DNA of 64,000 bases from positions 1-64,000 of the forward strand of contig CACMSB010000002.1 in the NCBI GenBank assembly GCA_902616245.1, written 5' to 3'. The notes below the pieces were generated by a model, which was given only the letters and a program-made list of their open reading frames with translations, was not told where the DNA came from and did no database searches. Numbering within the stretch: the first letter of the stretch is position 1; each line of letters opens with the position of its first letter. Position numbers and translations under genes: made by a program. The DNA comes from an uncultured Pelagibacteraceae bacterium (GTDB lineage Bacteria > Pseudomonadota > Alphaproteobacteria > Pelagibacterales > Pelagibacteraceae). This document shows positions 36,750 to 46,717 of the stretch, in pieces.

Positions 36750-38480
36750 TTAATTAATACTCAACCAAAAAGTTTGAAAAGGATTAAAAACTAATTCTTT
36801 ATCAAAAGTAATCTTAAATTTTTGACCTAATAAATTTTTTGATTTTAAGTATTTTGAGTTGATTTTTAAAACTTGAGTTTTTGATGTTAAATTTGTGATT
36901 GCTAATATTTTTTGTGATTTGTCTAAACTTATTCTTTCCAGGGCATAGAATTTTGACCCAAAATTTAGATTTTTTCTTTGTGCATTTGGGTGAAATGCTT
37001 TTTGCTTTCTTCTAATTTTTATTAAATTTGTCATTTCATTATAAAATACTGATTGTTTGGAATTATTTATTTTTAAATTTTTTATTAGTCTTTCATTGTT
37101 CCATTTATATCTATTTAAATCTCTTTTATTATCTGTAATTATAAATTTACTAATGTCATTTGAAGTTCCAAAAAGTGAATTGAAATAAAAAGCTGGAACG
37201 CCTTCGAATGAAAGAATTATACCATGTGCAGCTAAATAGCGTTCTAATGAATAATTTCCATTTTCATCAAAATCAGTTGCTTTAAAAGCGTTAAATAAAG
37301 TAATGTTTGCTTCATACACTTGCTTTTTTGAACCATTTATTTTTCTATATGAAAATTCACCTCCATTTTTTTTTAGTCGATTAAATAATTTATTTAAAGT
37401 TGGTTTGGATAATAATCCTTCAACTGGTCTCATTCCGACTCCATCATGAGAGGCTAAAAAATTTAGATAGCTAGTTCCTTTTTTTAAACATGGAAATTTT
37501 TTACTCCATTTAGTAAGTTCAGAGCCATTCTCAAATAGTAAACTTTTAATTATTAAAGGAGGTAGTGAGAAATTATAAATCCAATTCGCTTGATCATTTT
37601 TTCCAAAGTAACTAAGATTTTGTTTTTCGGGTAAATTAGTTTCAGTGATTAAAATTTTTTTTTGTTTGAGATTAGAACAAATTATTCTTAATAGTTTAAT
37701 TATTTTGTGTGTATTTGAATGGTTAATACATTTTGTGCCACTTTCTTTCCACAAATATGCTATTGCATCTAATCTAAAAATATTCACTCCACGATTTATT
37801 AAAAAGAACATTATCTTAATAAATCTAATTAATACTTTTGGATTTTTGAAATTTAAATCTATTTGGTCGGGGCTAAAAGTTCTCCACAGATAAGTGGTCT
37901 TATTACGAATTTTTATTTTTTTTAACAATTTATGTTCACGTGGTCTCACAACGTTTTTAGAATTAAATTTTTTATCTATCGTAAAAAAATAATCATTCCC
38001 TGGTGACTTATTTAACAAAAAATTTTTAAACCAGATACCACGTGAAGAAGAATGGTTTATTACGATATCTGCCATAATTGAATTATATTTTGACAAATCT
38101 TTAATATCTTCCCAGGTACCTAATTTACTGTCTACTTCATAATGGTCTTTAACTGAGAAACCGCTGTCACTACTTGAGGGATAAAATGGTAAAAAATGAA
38201 TTGTATTAAAGTAATTTCTTAAAAATCTTGCATAAAAATTTTTAAAAATTTTAAGTTTTTTTTTATTTTTTCCAGCAGTAATGTTGTCTGCATAAGTTAT
38301 TAGAACTGATAACTTTTCGTCTATTATTAAATTTTTAGATAACTTTATTCGTCTATTAAAATCTTTTATTAAATTAGATATTTCAGATGAAAAAAATTTT
38401 AAATCATTTTTATCTTCATAACTTTTGTACAATTTATGAAAAATTTTATTTATTTTTGATATGTAGATATATTGATCCAT
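36750..38480 (-). CDS. GH13 sucrose/glucosylglycerol(ate) phosphorylase-type enzyme
   Basis: This 576-residue protein has the GH13 subfamily 18 layout. Elements are FLPFYPSSSDSGFSVKDHYE, MADIVINHSS, nucleophile Asp238 in FRLDAIAYLW, acid/base Glu280 in ILITETNLPE and Asp346 in LASHDGVGMRP. Members phosphorolyse sucrose, glucosylglycerate or glucosylglycerol to glucose 1-phosphate. It ends a minus-strand operon with a sugar ABC importer and a GpsA-like dehydrogenase. The operon context favours an osmolyte such as glucosylglycerol or glucosylglycerate. No signal peptide, so it acts in the cytoplasm on imported substrate. Confidence 0.82.
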   Translation of the reverse strand: MDQYIYISKINKIFHKLYKSYEDKNDLKFFSSEISNLIKDFNRRIKLSKNLIIDEKLSVLITYADNITAGKNKKKLKIFKNFYARFLRNYFNTIHFLPFYPSSSDSGFSVKDHYEVDSKLGTWEDIKDLSKYNSIMADIVINHSSSRGIWFKNFLLNKSPGNDYFFTIDKKFNSKNVVRPREHKLLKKIKIRNKTTYLWRTFSPDQIDLNFKNPKVLIRFIKIMFFLINRGVNIFRLDAIAYLWKESGTKCINHSNTHKIIKLLRIICSNLKQKKILITETNLPEKQNLSYFGKNDQANWIYNFSLPPLIIKSLLFENGSELTKWSKKFPCLKKGTSYLNFLASHDGVGMRPVEGLLSKPTLNKLFNRLKKNGGEFSYRKINGSKKQVYEANITLFNAFKATDFDENGNYSLERYLAAHGIILSFEGVPAFYFNSLFGTSNDISKFIITDNKRDLNRYKWNNERLIKNLKINNSKQSVFYNEMTNLIKIRRKQKAFHPNAQRKNLNFGSKFYALERISLDKSQKILAITNLTSKTQVLKINSKYLKSKNLLGQKFKITFDKELVFNPFQTFWLSIN

Positions 38481-38568
38481 TAAATATTTATCAGAAATTA
38501 ATTATAGTAATCTTATATAATTTTCCAAAATCTATAAATTAAATTTTCCTTGTAAGTTCCATTTTTTA

Positions 38569-39762
38569 TTAACCTTTAACACTTCCAGCAGTAAGACCGC
38601 TTACTAAATATTTTTCAAAATAAACAAAAATTATTAAAATAGGTAAAGTAACTACTACAGACCCTGCCATCAAATATTGTCTAGGTGTTTCAGCTCCAAC
38701 ATTCAGGAATTGAATAGCTCTTGATAATGTGAATGTATTAGGTCTGTCTAAAAACATTAATGAAAATAAAAATTCATTCCAAGCTATCATAAATACATAC
38801 AAGGCTACTGACGATATCGCAGGTAAACTTAGTGGTAGTATAATTTTAAAAATTATACCAAACCAATTTTGACCATCTATTATACCTGCTTCTTCTAATT
38901 CTTTTGGTATACTTTTAAAGTAACCTTGCAACATATAAATAGCTACAGGTAAAGTCGTGGCAGTATAAACTATTAATAAGCCCTCAATAGAATTTCTTAA
39001 ACCAAGTTGGCTAAAAATTGTGTACAAAGGTATCACTAAAACTATCGCTGGAAACAAATAAATTATCAATATAGATGTTGATAAAAAATTTTTTCCAAAA
39101 AAGTTAAGTCTAGCGACTGCGTAAGCAGCTGGTATCGCAAAAATTAATGTTATAATTACAGTCCCTAAAGAGACTATGGTGCTCGTGAGCATATATCTTC
39201 CAAAATTGTAATCTTTGAATACTATAAAATAAGATTTGAACAACTCTGGCAAACCTTGTGCAAAGTTAATACTAAAGTCTAATGGATTTAATAATAATAA
39301 TGCTTGGGTTTTAAAGCTTGTAACTAACATCATGTAAAAGGGGAAAAGGATTACAAATGAGAACAATGTAATCCCAAACAGTGTTAAAAAATTAAAGAAT
39401 AATTTTTGAGACGAATGATTTTTTGACAAAAAGTTTTTGTCATAGTTTTTTATAGTATTAAAGAAAAATAGTGAGATTAAGAATATGCCAAAACTGTACC
39501 AAATAGGTAAATTTATTGAGATGAAATAATCAAAGATAGAAAATAAAAGAGCAAGTATAATTAGTTTAACATTTAAATTGAATTTTTTTCCAATAAGAAG
39601 ATTTATTACACAAAGAATTATTCCAAAAATAAATAATTTATTAAAATTAAAATTTATTAATTCAATTCCTTGTAAAGTTACTAAGATTTTCCAAATACAA
39701 ATTAATGAAAACAAAAATAATGATGAGATAAAGCAATAAGTTAATATATTTTTAATTTTCAT
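38569..39762 (-). CDS. Sugar ABC transporter permease, MalG type
   Basis: This 397-residue inner-membrane permease has a C-terminal ABC permease domain with the EAA loop ELEEAGIIDGQNWFGIIFKI, LPLSLPAISSVALYVFMIAW and the end VSGLTAGSVKG typical of MalG/LacG. The first 130 residues add several extra hydrophobic segments (LFLFSLICIWKILVTL, FGIILCVINLLIG) not found in minimal MalG. PFYMMLVTSFKTQALLL marks the usual first helix. It overlaps the MalF-type permease gene by 11 bases. Confidence 0.88.
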   Translation of the reverse strand: MKIKNILTYCFISSLFLFSLICIWKILVTLQGIELINFNFNKLFIFGIILCVINLLIGKKFNLNVKLIILALLFSIFDYFISINLPIWYSFGIFLISLFFFNTIKNYDKNFLSKNHSSQKLFFNFLTLFGITLFSFVILFPFYMMLVTSFKTQALLLLNPLDFSINFAQGLPELFKSYFIVFKDYNFGRYMLTSTIVSLGTVIITLIFAIPAAYAVARLNFFGKNFLSTSILIIYLFPAIVLVIPLYTIFSQLGLRNSIEGLLIVYTATTLPVAIYMLQGYFKSIPKELEEAGIIDGQNWFGIIFKIILPLSLPAISSVALYVFMIAWNEFLFSLMFLDRPNTFTLSRAIQFLNVGAETPRQYLMAGSVVVTLPILIIFVYFEKYLVSGLTAGSVKG

Positions 39763-41011
39763 CCGCTCTTTTTCCTAAAAGTTTAAAATAGATAAACATA
39801 AAAATTAACAGAAAGACTACAATCACAATTGAAACTGCAGAGCCCATACCAATATCCCCGATTGAAAAACCTTGTTGATATACATTTATTGGCAATGTTC
39901 TTGTGCCTGATGCTCCTCCAGTAAGTAGGAAGATGTCTTCAAATTTATTGAAATTCCAAATAAATCTAATCATAAATAGAATTGAAATCACTGCTAAAAT
40001 CTGGGGTAAAGTTATGTTAAGAAATTTTTGAATAGGATTTGCGCCATCAACATCAGCTGCTTCGTACAACTCTTTTGGAACTGCTTGAAGACGAGCAAGA
40101 ATAAATAAAAATGCTAGAGGAAAATATCTCCAAATTTCAAAAATAATTACTGTTGTTAATGCTAACCTTAATTTAACATCAAATCCAAGTATATTTAAAG
40201 TTACATATTTTTGACCTAGTAAATTTATCGGTCCATCAATAATTTGATAATTAATTAATAAATTATTTAAAGTTCCACTTGTTGGATCAAGTAAAAGTTC
40301 CCAGGTATAAGCAAGAGCAACTACTGGTGCAACATAAGGAAACAACAAAACGCTTCTCATAAATGTTCTTCCAAAAAATTTTTGATTTACCATTTGTGCA
40401 GCTAAAATTCCAAAAACTATTGCACCTATGGTTCCAAAAAAAGTGTAATAAAAAGTTGTTGATAATAGATCTATAAAAGCTTTGTCTTTAATTACTTTTT
40501 TGAAATTATTTAATGTAAATTCATAAGTTAATAATATATTTTGTGACTTACCTGATAGTTTAGGCTTATAAGATTTTAGTTCCTTCTTGGAAATTTCTTG
40601 ATTATTAATATTTTGAAATACTATTTCTAAATTTTCTCGATATTTTTTTGGCCAATTACCTAACTCACACTTAAGTAAATTTGATTTAAATTGACATTTA
40701 TTATTTAAACTTATTGGTTCGATATCATCTGGATATTTATCTTTAAATTTTACATTAGTAATTTCTTGTGTAAGAGAACTATTTCTTAATTTATAAATTA
40801 CTTTTATTTGATTTGGATTATCATTAATTGATTTTACTAATTTTTTTGCTCTTGGTTCAGGAATTCTTAAATCTTTGAGCTCTACATTTTTAAAACTTAT
40901 CCAAATATTAGAAAATATTGGAAATAAAATTATAGAAAATACTAAAAGAACTGATGGTAATATTAAAAGATAAGCTGTTCTTTTTTCAATTTTTGCAAGT
41001 TTTGAACTCAT
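39752..41011 (-). CDS. Sugar ABC transporter permease, MalF type, with periplasmic insertion
   Basis: 419-residue permease. After the first helix (AYLLILPSVLLVFSIILFPI) there is a charged insertion of about 125 residues (about 35-165, for example RIPEPRAKKLVKSINDNPNQ), predicted to lie in the periplasm, before the permease core. The EAA loop is ELYEAADVDGANPIQKFLNI, and MGSAVSIVIVVFLLIFMFIY is the last helix. A periplasmic loop in this position occurs in MalF, where it touches the binding protein. This one shows no MalF-P2 likeness I can see. Its start codon follows a hairpin with a T tract. Confidence 0.88.
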   Translation of the reverse strand: MSSKLAKIEKRTAYLLILPSVLLVFSIILFPIFSNIWISFKNVELKDLRIPEPRAKKLVKSINDNPNQIKVIYKLRNSSLTQEITNVKFKDKYPDDIEPISLNNKCQFKSNLLKCELGNWPKKYRENLEIVFQNINNQEISKKELKSYKPKLSGKSQNILLTYEFTLNNFKKVIKDKAFIDLLSTTFYYTFFGTIGAIVFGILAAQMVNQKFFGRTFMRSVLLFPYVAPVVALAYTWELLLDPTSGTLNNLLINYQIIDGPINLLGQKYVTLNILGFDVKLRLALTTVIIFEIWRYFPLAFLFILARLQAVPKELYEAADVDGANPIQKFLNITLPQILAVISILFMIRFIWNFNKFEDIFLLTGGASGTRTLPINVYQQGFSIGDIGMGSAVSIVIVVFLLIFMFIYFKLLGKRADEN

Positions 41012-41048
41012 AAAAAAAAGCGGATAATTAATATTACCCGCTTTTTTT
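41012..41048 (-). terminator. Intergenic hairpin with T tract after the sugar-binding protein gene
   Basis: On the minus strand AGCGG and CCGCT (41019-41023 and 41038-41042) form the base of a stem, extended by a mismatched TAAT/ATTA part and followed by eight T just before the permease ATG. It sits between the binding-protein and permease genes, where partial termination commonly lowers downstream expression relative to the abundant binding protein. Confidence 0.6.
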
Positions 41049-41062
41049 AATTTTTTAAATTA

Positions 41063-42391
41063 CTAGAAGCTAGCTAGCACAGTATTAATTTCATCTACTG
41101 CTTCATCTAGCGTCAATTGATCGTCAATATATTGTCTAGTGATTCTATTAATAAACTTATTGTTAATAATTTTAGATGCTCTAGATAGTTCACCTTCTTT
41201 AACACCCCATCTATTAGCAGTATCTAAACCTGCAACAATATTATTTATTACATCTGCTGAATATAGATCTGTTAAAGGAGCTTTTCTATCAACTCCAACA
41301 GGCAGTTTACTCCAAGCTGTTGTAAATGCATTTGGATCACTTGCATTACCTCTTCTTACAGGGAACTTACCTTCTGGTGCTATAGATAAAGTGCTTGTAT
41401 ATCCTTCATCCATTGAATAAAGAATAAACTGCTTAGCTTCATCTGTATCTGCATCTGCAGTTACACCAAAGTATCTAACATCCGCCCAAGCTGCGCCTTT
41501 TACATTATTTGGTCCACTAAAATTAGTTATAAAACCAGTTTTAGATGCCAATTCTGGTGATGTAGGATCACTGTTAATTGTTGGTGGAGCTGAGTCTCTT
41601 AAACCAGCTAATTCATCCATGATAAACGGTGACCATATTATCATTGGTGTTTTGCCAGCAAAATAAAGTTCTCTTGATTGTTTCCAATAAAGTTCTCCTG
41701 GAGGACTAGCCTTAGCTAATTTTTTATAAAACTGTAAAGAATTTTTTAAAGCTCTTCCTTGTTTTTTTGTTCCACCTTTTTTTACAATGTTTACACCATT
41801 TGCAAGCATGACATGTTCCAAAACCTGACTCATAAAGTTTTCGTCAGTTTTAGTTGCCGCAACAAATCCAAACATATCATTACTAGATAAAGCATCTATT
41901 GCTTTCTCGATGTTTGCGTATGTAGTTGGTGGTTCTAAACCTGCAGCTGCAAATAAATCTTTTCTGTATACAACCATTTGCGTCCAGCCATCTACTGGTA
42001 CAGCAGCAATTTTGCCACCTTTTTTAGCCATCTTTAAAGCACCTGGAGCAAAAGTTTTCTTTCCAAGTGAGTTAACGATATCATTATTTGCATCAACGTC
42101 TAAAATTCCTGCTTCAGCCCATGGCAATACATACTGTAGTGTATGATAAATTACATCAGGAAGATCTCCCGCTGCCGCTGCAGCTGTAGCTCTTGTTCCT
42201 AGATCTTTTTCATCAATAGGAATAACTTCAACCCCAATACCAGTTTTAGCTTCAAACGCTTTAGCCATCTCTTCTTGCTTAGCCATTCTTGCTGGTTGAG
42301 TTTCTGTCGTCCAAAATTTGATATCTGCAAATGCAATTGAATTAAAAACAAAAGCTATCGCAGAGATTGTTATTAATATATTTTTAAACAT
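41063..42391 (-). CDS. Sugar ABC transporter substrate-binding protein
   Basis: 442-residue periplasmic binding protein. The start at MFKNILITISAIAFVFNSIA is preferred over a Met 16 codons upstream because it gives a clean signal peptide (cleavage near SIAFA) and is preceded by an AGAGGGG ribosome-binding site. The mature part DIKFWTTETQPARMAKQEEM is typical of the family-1 sugar-binding proteins (MalE/UgpB cluster). It is transcribed ahead of the two permeases and follows the ATPase gene. The ligand is unknown. An osmolyte glucoside is suggested by the GH13 phosphorylase in the operon. Confidence 0.88.
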   Translation of the reverse strand: MFKNILITISAIAFVFNSIAFADIKFWTTETQPARMAKQEEMAKAFEAKTGIGVEVIPIDEKDLGTRATAAAAAGDLPDVIYHTLQYVLPWAEAGILDVDANNDIVNSLGKKTFAPGALKMAKKGGKIAAVPVDGWTQMVVYRKDLFAAAGLEPPTTYANIEKAIDALSSNDMFGFVAATKTDENFMSQVLEHVMLANGVNIVKKGGTKKQGRALKNSLQFYKKLAKASPPGELYWKQSRELYFAGKTPMIIWSPFIMDELAGLRDSAPPTINSDPTSPELASKTGFITNFSGPNNVKGAAWADVRYFGVTADADTDEAKQFILYSMDEGYTSTLSIAPEGKFPVRRGNASDPNAFTTAWSKLPVGVDRKAPLTDLYSADVINNIVAGLDTANRWGVKEGELSRASKIINNKFINRITRQYIDDQLTLDEAVDEINTVLASF

Positions 42392-42506
42392 ACATTCCCC
42401 TCTTGTTTCATGTTTCTTAAAGATATTAAAAATGTACACTAAATGAAAGTTTAAATTTAAATGAAGAACATTAGGTATTTAAAATAAAATACTACCTGAG
42501 ATTGAT

Positions 42507-43592
42507 TTATGAATTTTTAAAAGAAATACCTTTATTATCAAATAAATGACAACGAAATGGATCAAAACCTATTTTAACAGTGTCACCTACTTTAATATTT
42601 GTGTCTCCATCAGTTTGTACAACAAGAGGATCTCCCTCTTTCTCTAAATATAAATATGTTCCTGACCCTAATTTTTCTACAACGAAGACTTTACTTTCCC
42701 ATAATGAATCTGTTTTTGCATTTAATATCAAATGCTCTGGTCTTATTCCAATTTTTATACTATCCCCTTCTTGAGTATTATCAGAAATTTTTGGTACATT
42801 TAACTTTCCAGTCCCCATTATATCTACTTCAGAACTTTTTGAACTTTTACTTAAAATTTTACTATCTATAAAATTCATTTTTGGAGATCCGATAAAACCA
42901 CCAACAAACAGATTATCTGGGTTATTATATAAGTTCATGGGTGATCCCTTTTGTGAAACTATACCTTGATCCAATACAACAATATCATTTGCAAGTGTCA
43001 TGGCTTCAGTTTGATCATGAGTTACGTAAATCATTGTTGCATTAAGTTGATCATGTAATTTTGCCAATTCTACTCTCATTTGTACTCTTAATGCTGCATC
43101 TAGATTAGATAATGGTTCATCGAATAAGAAAACTTTTGGTTTTCTTGTAATAGCTCTACCAATAGCTACTCTTTGACGTTGTCCTCCAGATAATTGTTTG
43201 GGTTTTCTCCTAAGATACTCTTCTATCTGTAAGATTTTAGCAGCCTCCATTACTCTTTGCTCTATTTCTTCTTTTGATTTTTTTTCAATTTTTAAACCAA
43301 AAGCCATATTATCAAATACAGTCATATGAGGATAAAGAGCATAAGATTGAAATACCATTGCAATATTTCTTTCTTTGGGTGGTAGATCATTTACAACTTT
43401 ATCATCAATAGATATTGTACCTGAATTAATTTCCTCTAAACCAGCAATCATTCTTAAGATTGTTGATTTACCACATCCACTTGGGCCTACCAGAACTGTG
43501 AAAGACTCACTTTTTATATCAAGAGAAACATCTTTGATCACATGTGTGCTACCAAAAAACTTGTTTACTTTATCTATTTTAATACTTGCCAT
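42507..43592 (-). CDS. Sugar ABC transporter ATPase, UgpC/MalK type
   Basis: This 361-residue ABC ATPase has Walker A GPSGCGKSTILRMIAGLEEI, the signature LSGGQRQRVAIGRAITRKPK, Walker B VFLFDEPLSNLDAALR and switch VTHDQTEAMTLA. The C-terminal OB-fold (TOBE) domain from about residue 240 is typical of the MalK/UgpC/GgtA set that energises sugar and glycerol-derivative importers. It is followed on the minus strand by the binding protein and permeases, and preceded by the GpsA-like gene by two bases. Confidence 0.93.
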   Translation of the reverse strand: MASIKIDKVNKFFGSTHVIKDVSLDIKSESFTVLVGPSGCGKSTILRMIAGLEEINSGTISIDDKVVNDLPPKERNIAMVFQSYALYPHMTVFDNMAFGLKIEKKSKEEIEQRVMEAAKILQIEEYLRRKPKQLSGGQRQRVAIGRAITRKPKVFLFDEPLSNLDAALRVQMRVELAKLHDQLNATMIYVTHDQTEAMTLANDIVVLDQGIVSQKGSPMNLYNNPDNLFVGGFIGSPKMNFIDSKILSKSSKSSEVDIMGTGKLNVPKISDNTQEGDSIKIGIRPEHLILNAKTDSLWESKVFVVEKLGSGTYLYLEKEGDPLVVQTDGDTNIKVGDTVKIGFDPFRCHLFDNKGISFKNS

Positions 43593-43594
43593 TT

Positions 43595-44554
43595 TTAATT
43601 TAATATTAATTTTTTGTTATTAATTATAGATTTAATTAATTTTGTCATCAAAGGGATTTTTTTTTGTTGAATTTTTTTTATTACAAATGGAGCAATTTCT
43701 CTTGCAAGTTGCTCTCCCTCTACGGTTTCATTAGGCATAAATTTTCTTTTAGCATTTTTGAATGTATAGCCTTGCCCTAAGTAACTTCCCATTTTACTAT
43801 TTCTACCTCCAGCAGCACTGACGTATAAATCTCCAACTCCAGCCAATCCAAGAGCAGTCTCAATTTTTCCTTTAAAATATTTAGTAATATATATCATCTC
43901 ATTTATAGATTTTTTGAATAAACTTGAAGACATATTTAAACTATCTCCAGCCCCGATAATCATTGAATAAATATTTTTAATTGAAGAACAGATCTCAACT
44001 CCAATAACATCTTTCGAAGTTTCGGTTAAATAGTATTTTGTAGTTATCATATTACAAATTTTTTTTGCGGTTTTGATATTTTTATTAGCAACAATTACAC
44101 TTGTTTGTTTTTTATTTGAAAGTTCTTTTGCTAAGCAAGGTCCTTTTAAAACTGAAACGTTTATATTTTTATTAGTTTTCTTTATATCCTCTGAAATAGT
44201 AAAAATTTTCTGTTTTTTTTTCTCATACTTCAAACCTTTGGTAAGAATAAGAATTGGACTTTTAATATTTGATTTTTTAAATTCTTCATTAATAAAATTT
44301 ATTCCTGATAAACTTAACGCAACAACTACCAAATCATATTTATTTTTTAATAGATCAGTTGAATATTTTTTGTATTTTAGTTTATTTGGTAAATTTATTT
44401 TTAAACTAGAATGATATTTCTTTTTTGAAGACAAATTTTTAATAAAAGTTTTATTATAAGGCTCTGTGATAGTTACTTCATTTTTGTTATCTATACACGG
44501 AAAAGTAAAAGCAGATCCCATTGCGCCACCGCCTATTATTAAAATTTTTTTCAT
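43595..44554 (-). CDS. NAD(P)-dependent glycerol-3-phosphate dehydrogenase-like protein
   Basis: This GpsA-family protein (319 residues) has the NAD-binding LIIGGGAMGSAFTFP at the N-terminus, VLKGPCLAKELSNKKQTSVI, the catalytic-Lys region GVEICSSIKNIYSMIIGAG and GLAGVGDLYVSAAGGRNSK. It is diverged from housekeeping GpsA (for example EICSSIKN where ELGGALKN is usual). Being first in an operon for glucoside uptake and phosphorolysis, it may process a glycerol-linked product. Whether it is the cell's lipid-precursor GpsA cannot be decided here. Confidence 0.8.
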   Translation of the reverse strand: MKKILIIGGGAMGSAFTFPCIDNKNEVTITEPYNKTFIKNLSSKKKYHSSLKINLPNKLKYKKYSTDLLKNKYDLVVVALSLSGINFINEEFKKSNIKSPILILTKGLKYEKKKQKIFTISEDIKKTNKNINVSVLKGPCLAKELSNKKQTSVIVANKNIKTAKKICNMITTKYYLTETSKDVIGVEICSSIKNIYSMIIGAGDSLNMSSSLFKKSINEMIYITKYFKGKIETALGLAGVGDLYVSAAGGRNSKMGSYLGQGYTFKNAKRKFMPNETVEGEQLAREIAPFVIKKIQQKKIPLMTKLIKSIINNKKLILN

Positions 44555-44560
44555 TTAAGA

Positions 44561-46714
44561 TTAAGCAATTCCTAGATGTTTTTTTCTTTTTTCTACCCAA
44601 GTTCTTATCAAATTATCAAAAATTAAACCTATAAAAGCTACACAAATACCCAAAGTTAATCCAATACCAGCACCATTTTTATCTGATAAAGCTTTTAAAA
44701 TATATTGTCCTAAATCTTCAGTGCCGATAAATGCTCCTATAATCACCATAAATAATGCAAACACTATTGTTTGATTTATACCAAGCATCATATGAGGGAA
44801 TGCTAAAGGAAATTCAATTTTTGTTAATCTTTGAAATTTATTTACACCAGACATCGTCGCTGCATCATGTAAACCTGCTGGAACACTTCTTAGCCCTTCA
44901 ATTGTATATCTTGTTGCTGGTATAGTTGCATAAACAATGACAGCAATAAGAACAGAAGTGTCAGTTATTCCAAAAAGCATCATAACAGGAATAAGATAAA
45001 CAAATGATGGAAATGTTTGAAATATATCACATACCCCTAACATAAATTTTGCAGAATGTTTATTTTGAAAACATAATGTGCCAACCGTAAAACCAATTAT
45101 ACAAGAGACAATTACCCCAAATGTTGCCATGTAAGCCGTTACTAAGGCTCTATCCCACCAAGGGCTTAGAGCTATAAATAATGTCAAACCACAAACTACT
45201 AATGCAGATCTAATTCCACCAATTAAATAGCCTGCACCAACAACTAGAACTAATGTAGCAACAGCTGGCATCCTTAAATACAAAGCCCTCATTGGTTGTA
45301 ACACTTCTTGAATTAACCATGTATTAAATGCTTTTATATAAACAAAGAAGGTATCAAAAATCCAATCGACACCTTTATTCCAAAAATCAGCAGTTGATAT
45401 TCCTTTATTGTGTGGAACTTCAAATAAATAATTGTATCCACCTTTAAAATAAACAGATCCAAAGTAAGCGAGTAAAATTCCAATTATGACAGTAATACTA
45501 AAAAATAATAAATTTTTATTTCTTTGAAAAAAATTCAAATTGCCAAAATAATCAACTTGCTTGTTTGCCCATGCTAATGACATTTTATCTAATAAAATTG
45601 CAATTAGACTTATACAAAGACCAGCTTCTAATGCTAATCCGATATTAAGCTGATTTAGTGCTAACAATAAATTAAAACCTAGACCTTTCGCTCCAATGAA
45701 GGCTGAAATAACAGCCATAGAAAAGCACACCATGATAACCTGGTTTACGCCAATTAAAATATCTCGTCTGGCCGTTGGAATTAGCACTTTAGACATTAGT
45801 TGCCAATTATTACAACCACTCATTCTTCCAGCTTCAATCACTTCTGGAGGAATAGCTCTCAATCCTAGTAAAGTAAGTAATATCATGGGTGGAACAGCAA
45901 CAACCATAGTTATAATTACTGCAGCGTGGTCACCGACTCCAAAAAGAACAAGTGCAGGAACTAATACTGCATATTGTGGCATTGTTTGCATAACTAATAG
46001 AATTGGATATAGAGCTTTTTCTACACGTTTACTTTTATAAGCTGCAATACCTAAACTTAACCCAAATATAAAAGATAGAGGCGCAGCAACTAAAATAAAA
46101 GAGAGTGTTTGCATTGATGGTTTCCATTGTCCAAATATAGAAATGTAAACCATGGTTAAACCAGCAAATAAAGCAAGTCCAATGCCACTTAATTTATAAG
46201 CAAGTATTGCAAAACCAGCTGCAACTATAGTCCAAGGTAGACCCGGTAACTCCGCCCAAGGGTTCGCATCGATCCAATCCCAACTTGTAAAGGCAACAAT
46301 TGTTTCTAGTCCACCTAATAGAATTTCTCTAATTAATTCAATTAAAAAGGTCATAAAGGCTGTTAAATTTCTGCTAATTTGCAAAACTATTGGTCTGGTT
46401 TTAAATTCTTGAGTGTCCTCATTCCAAAACTCCATTGGCATCCACTCATTCATTAAGAAAAACAAGGAGTCATTTATCCATATTGGTAACCATCCAAGTA
46501 ATGGAGGTAGACGCCAGAAAACATCAAAGGCGTAATATCTTACTTCTTTGCCTAAAAATATATAACTACTTTGATTAGGGTCTTTTACGAATTCAGCTTG
46601 GCCTCTAATGAATTTATATGTTTCTGGAACATCAATAGCAAAACAAAGAGCAAAGAAAACAATTAATAGAAATAACCACTGAAATATTTTTGGATATTTT
46701 TTTAAAAATTCCAT
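44561..46714 (-). CDS. tmoW: TMAO/glycine betaine-type ABC permease, tandem-domain (ProW family)
   Basis: This 717-residue protein has two full ProW-type permease modules in one chain. Each carries the EAA-like loop: PPEVIEAGRMSGCNNWQLM with KVLIPTARRDILIGVNQVI, and PAGLHDAATMSGVNKFQRLT with EFPLAFPHMMLGINQTI. Fused double permeases are known for TmoW/ProW transporters of quaternary amines in marine alphaproteobacteria. The first helix (PKIFQWLFLLIVFFALCF) precedes a long periplasmic loop. The gene is three bases after the ATPase gene. Naming as tmoW rests on the neighbouring tmoX, tdm and tmm. Glycine betaine or DMSP specificity remains possible. Confidence 0.82.
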   Translation of the reverse strand: MEFLKKYPKIFQWLFLLIVFFALCFAIDVPETYKFIRGQAEFVKDPNQSSYIFLGKEVRYYAFDVFWRLPPLLGWLPIWINDSLFFLMNEWMPMEFWNEDTQEFKTRPIVLQISRNLTAFMTFLIELIREILLGGLETIVAFTSWDWIDANPWAELPGLPWTIVAAGFAILAYKLSGIGLALFAGLTMVYISIFGQWKPSMQTLSFILVAAPLSFIFGLSLGIAAYKSKRVEKALYPILLVMQTMPQYAVLVPALVLFGVGDHAAVIITMVVAVPPMILLTLLGLRAIPPEVIEAGRMSGCNNWQLMSKVLIPTARRDILIGVNQVIMVCFSMAVISAFIGAKGLGFNLLLALNQLNIGLALEAGLCISLIAILLDKMSLAWANKQVDYFGNLNFFQRNKNLLFFSITVIIGILLAYFGSVYFKGGYNYLFEVPHNKGISTADFWNKGVDWIFDTFFVYIKAFNTWLIQEVLQPMRALYLRMPAVATLVLVVGAGYLIGGIRSALVVCGLTLFIALSPWWDRALVTAYMATFGVIVSCIIGFTVGTLCFQNKHSAKFMLGVCDIFQTFPSFVYLIPVMMLFGITDTSVLIAVIVYATIPATRYTIEGLRSVPAGLHDAATMSGVNKFQRLTKIEFPLAFPHMMLGINQTIVFALFMVIIGAFIGTEDLGQYILKALSDKNGAGIGLTLGICVAFIGLIFDNLIRTWVEKRKKHLGIA

Positions 46715-46717
46715 AAT

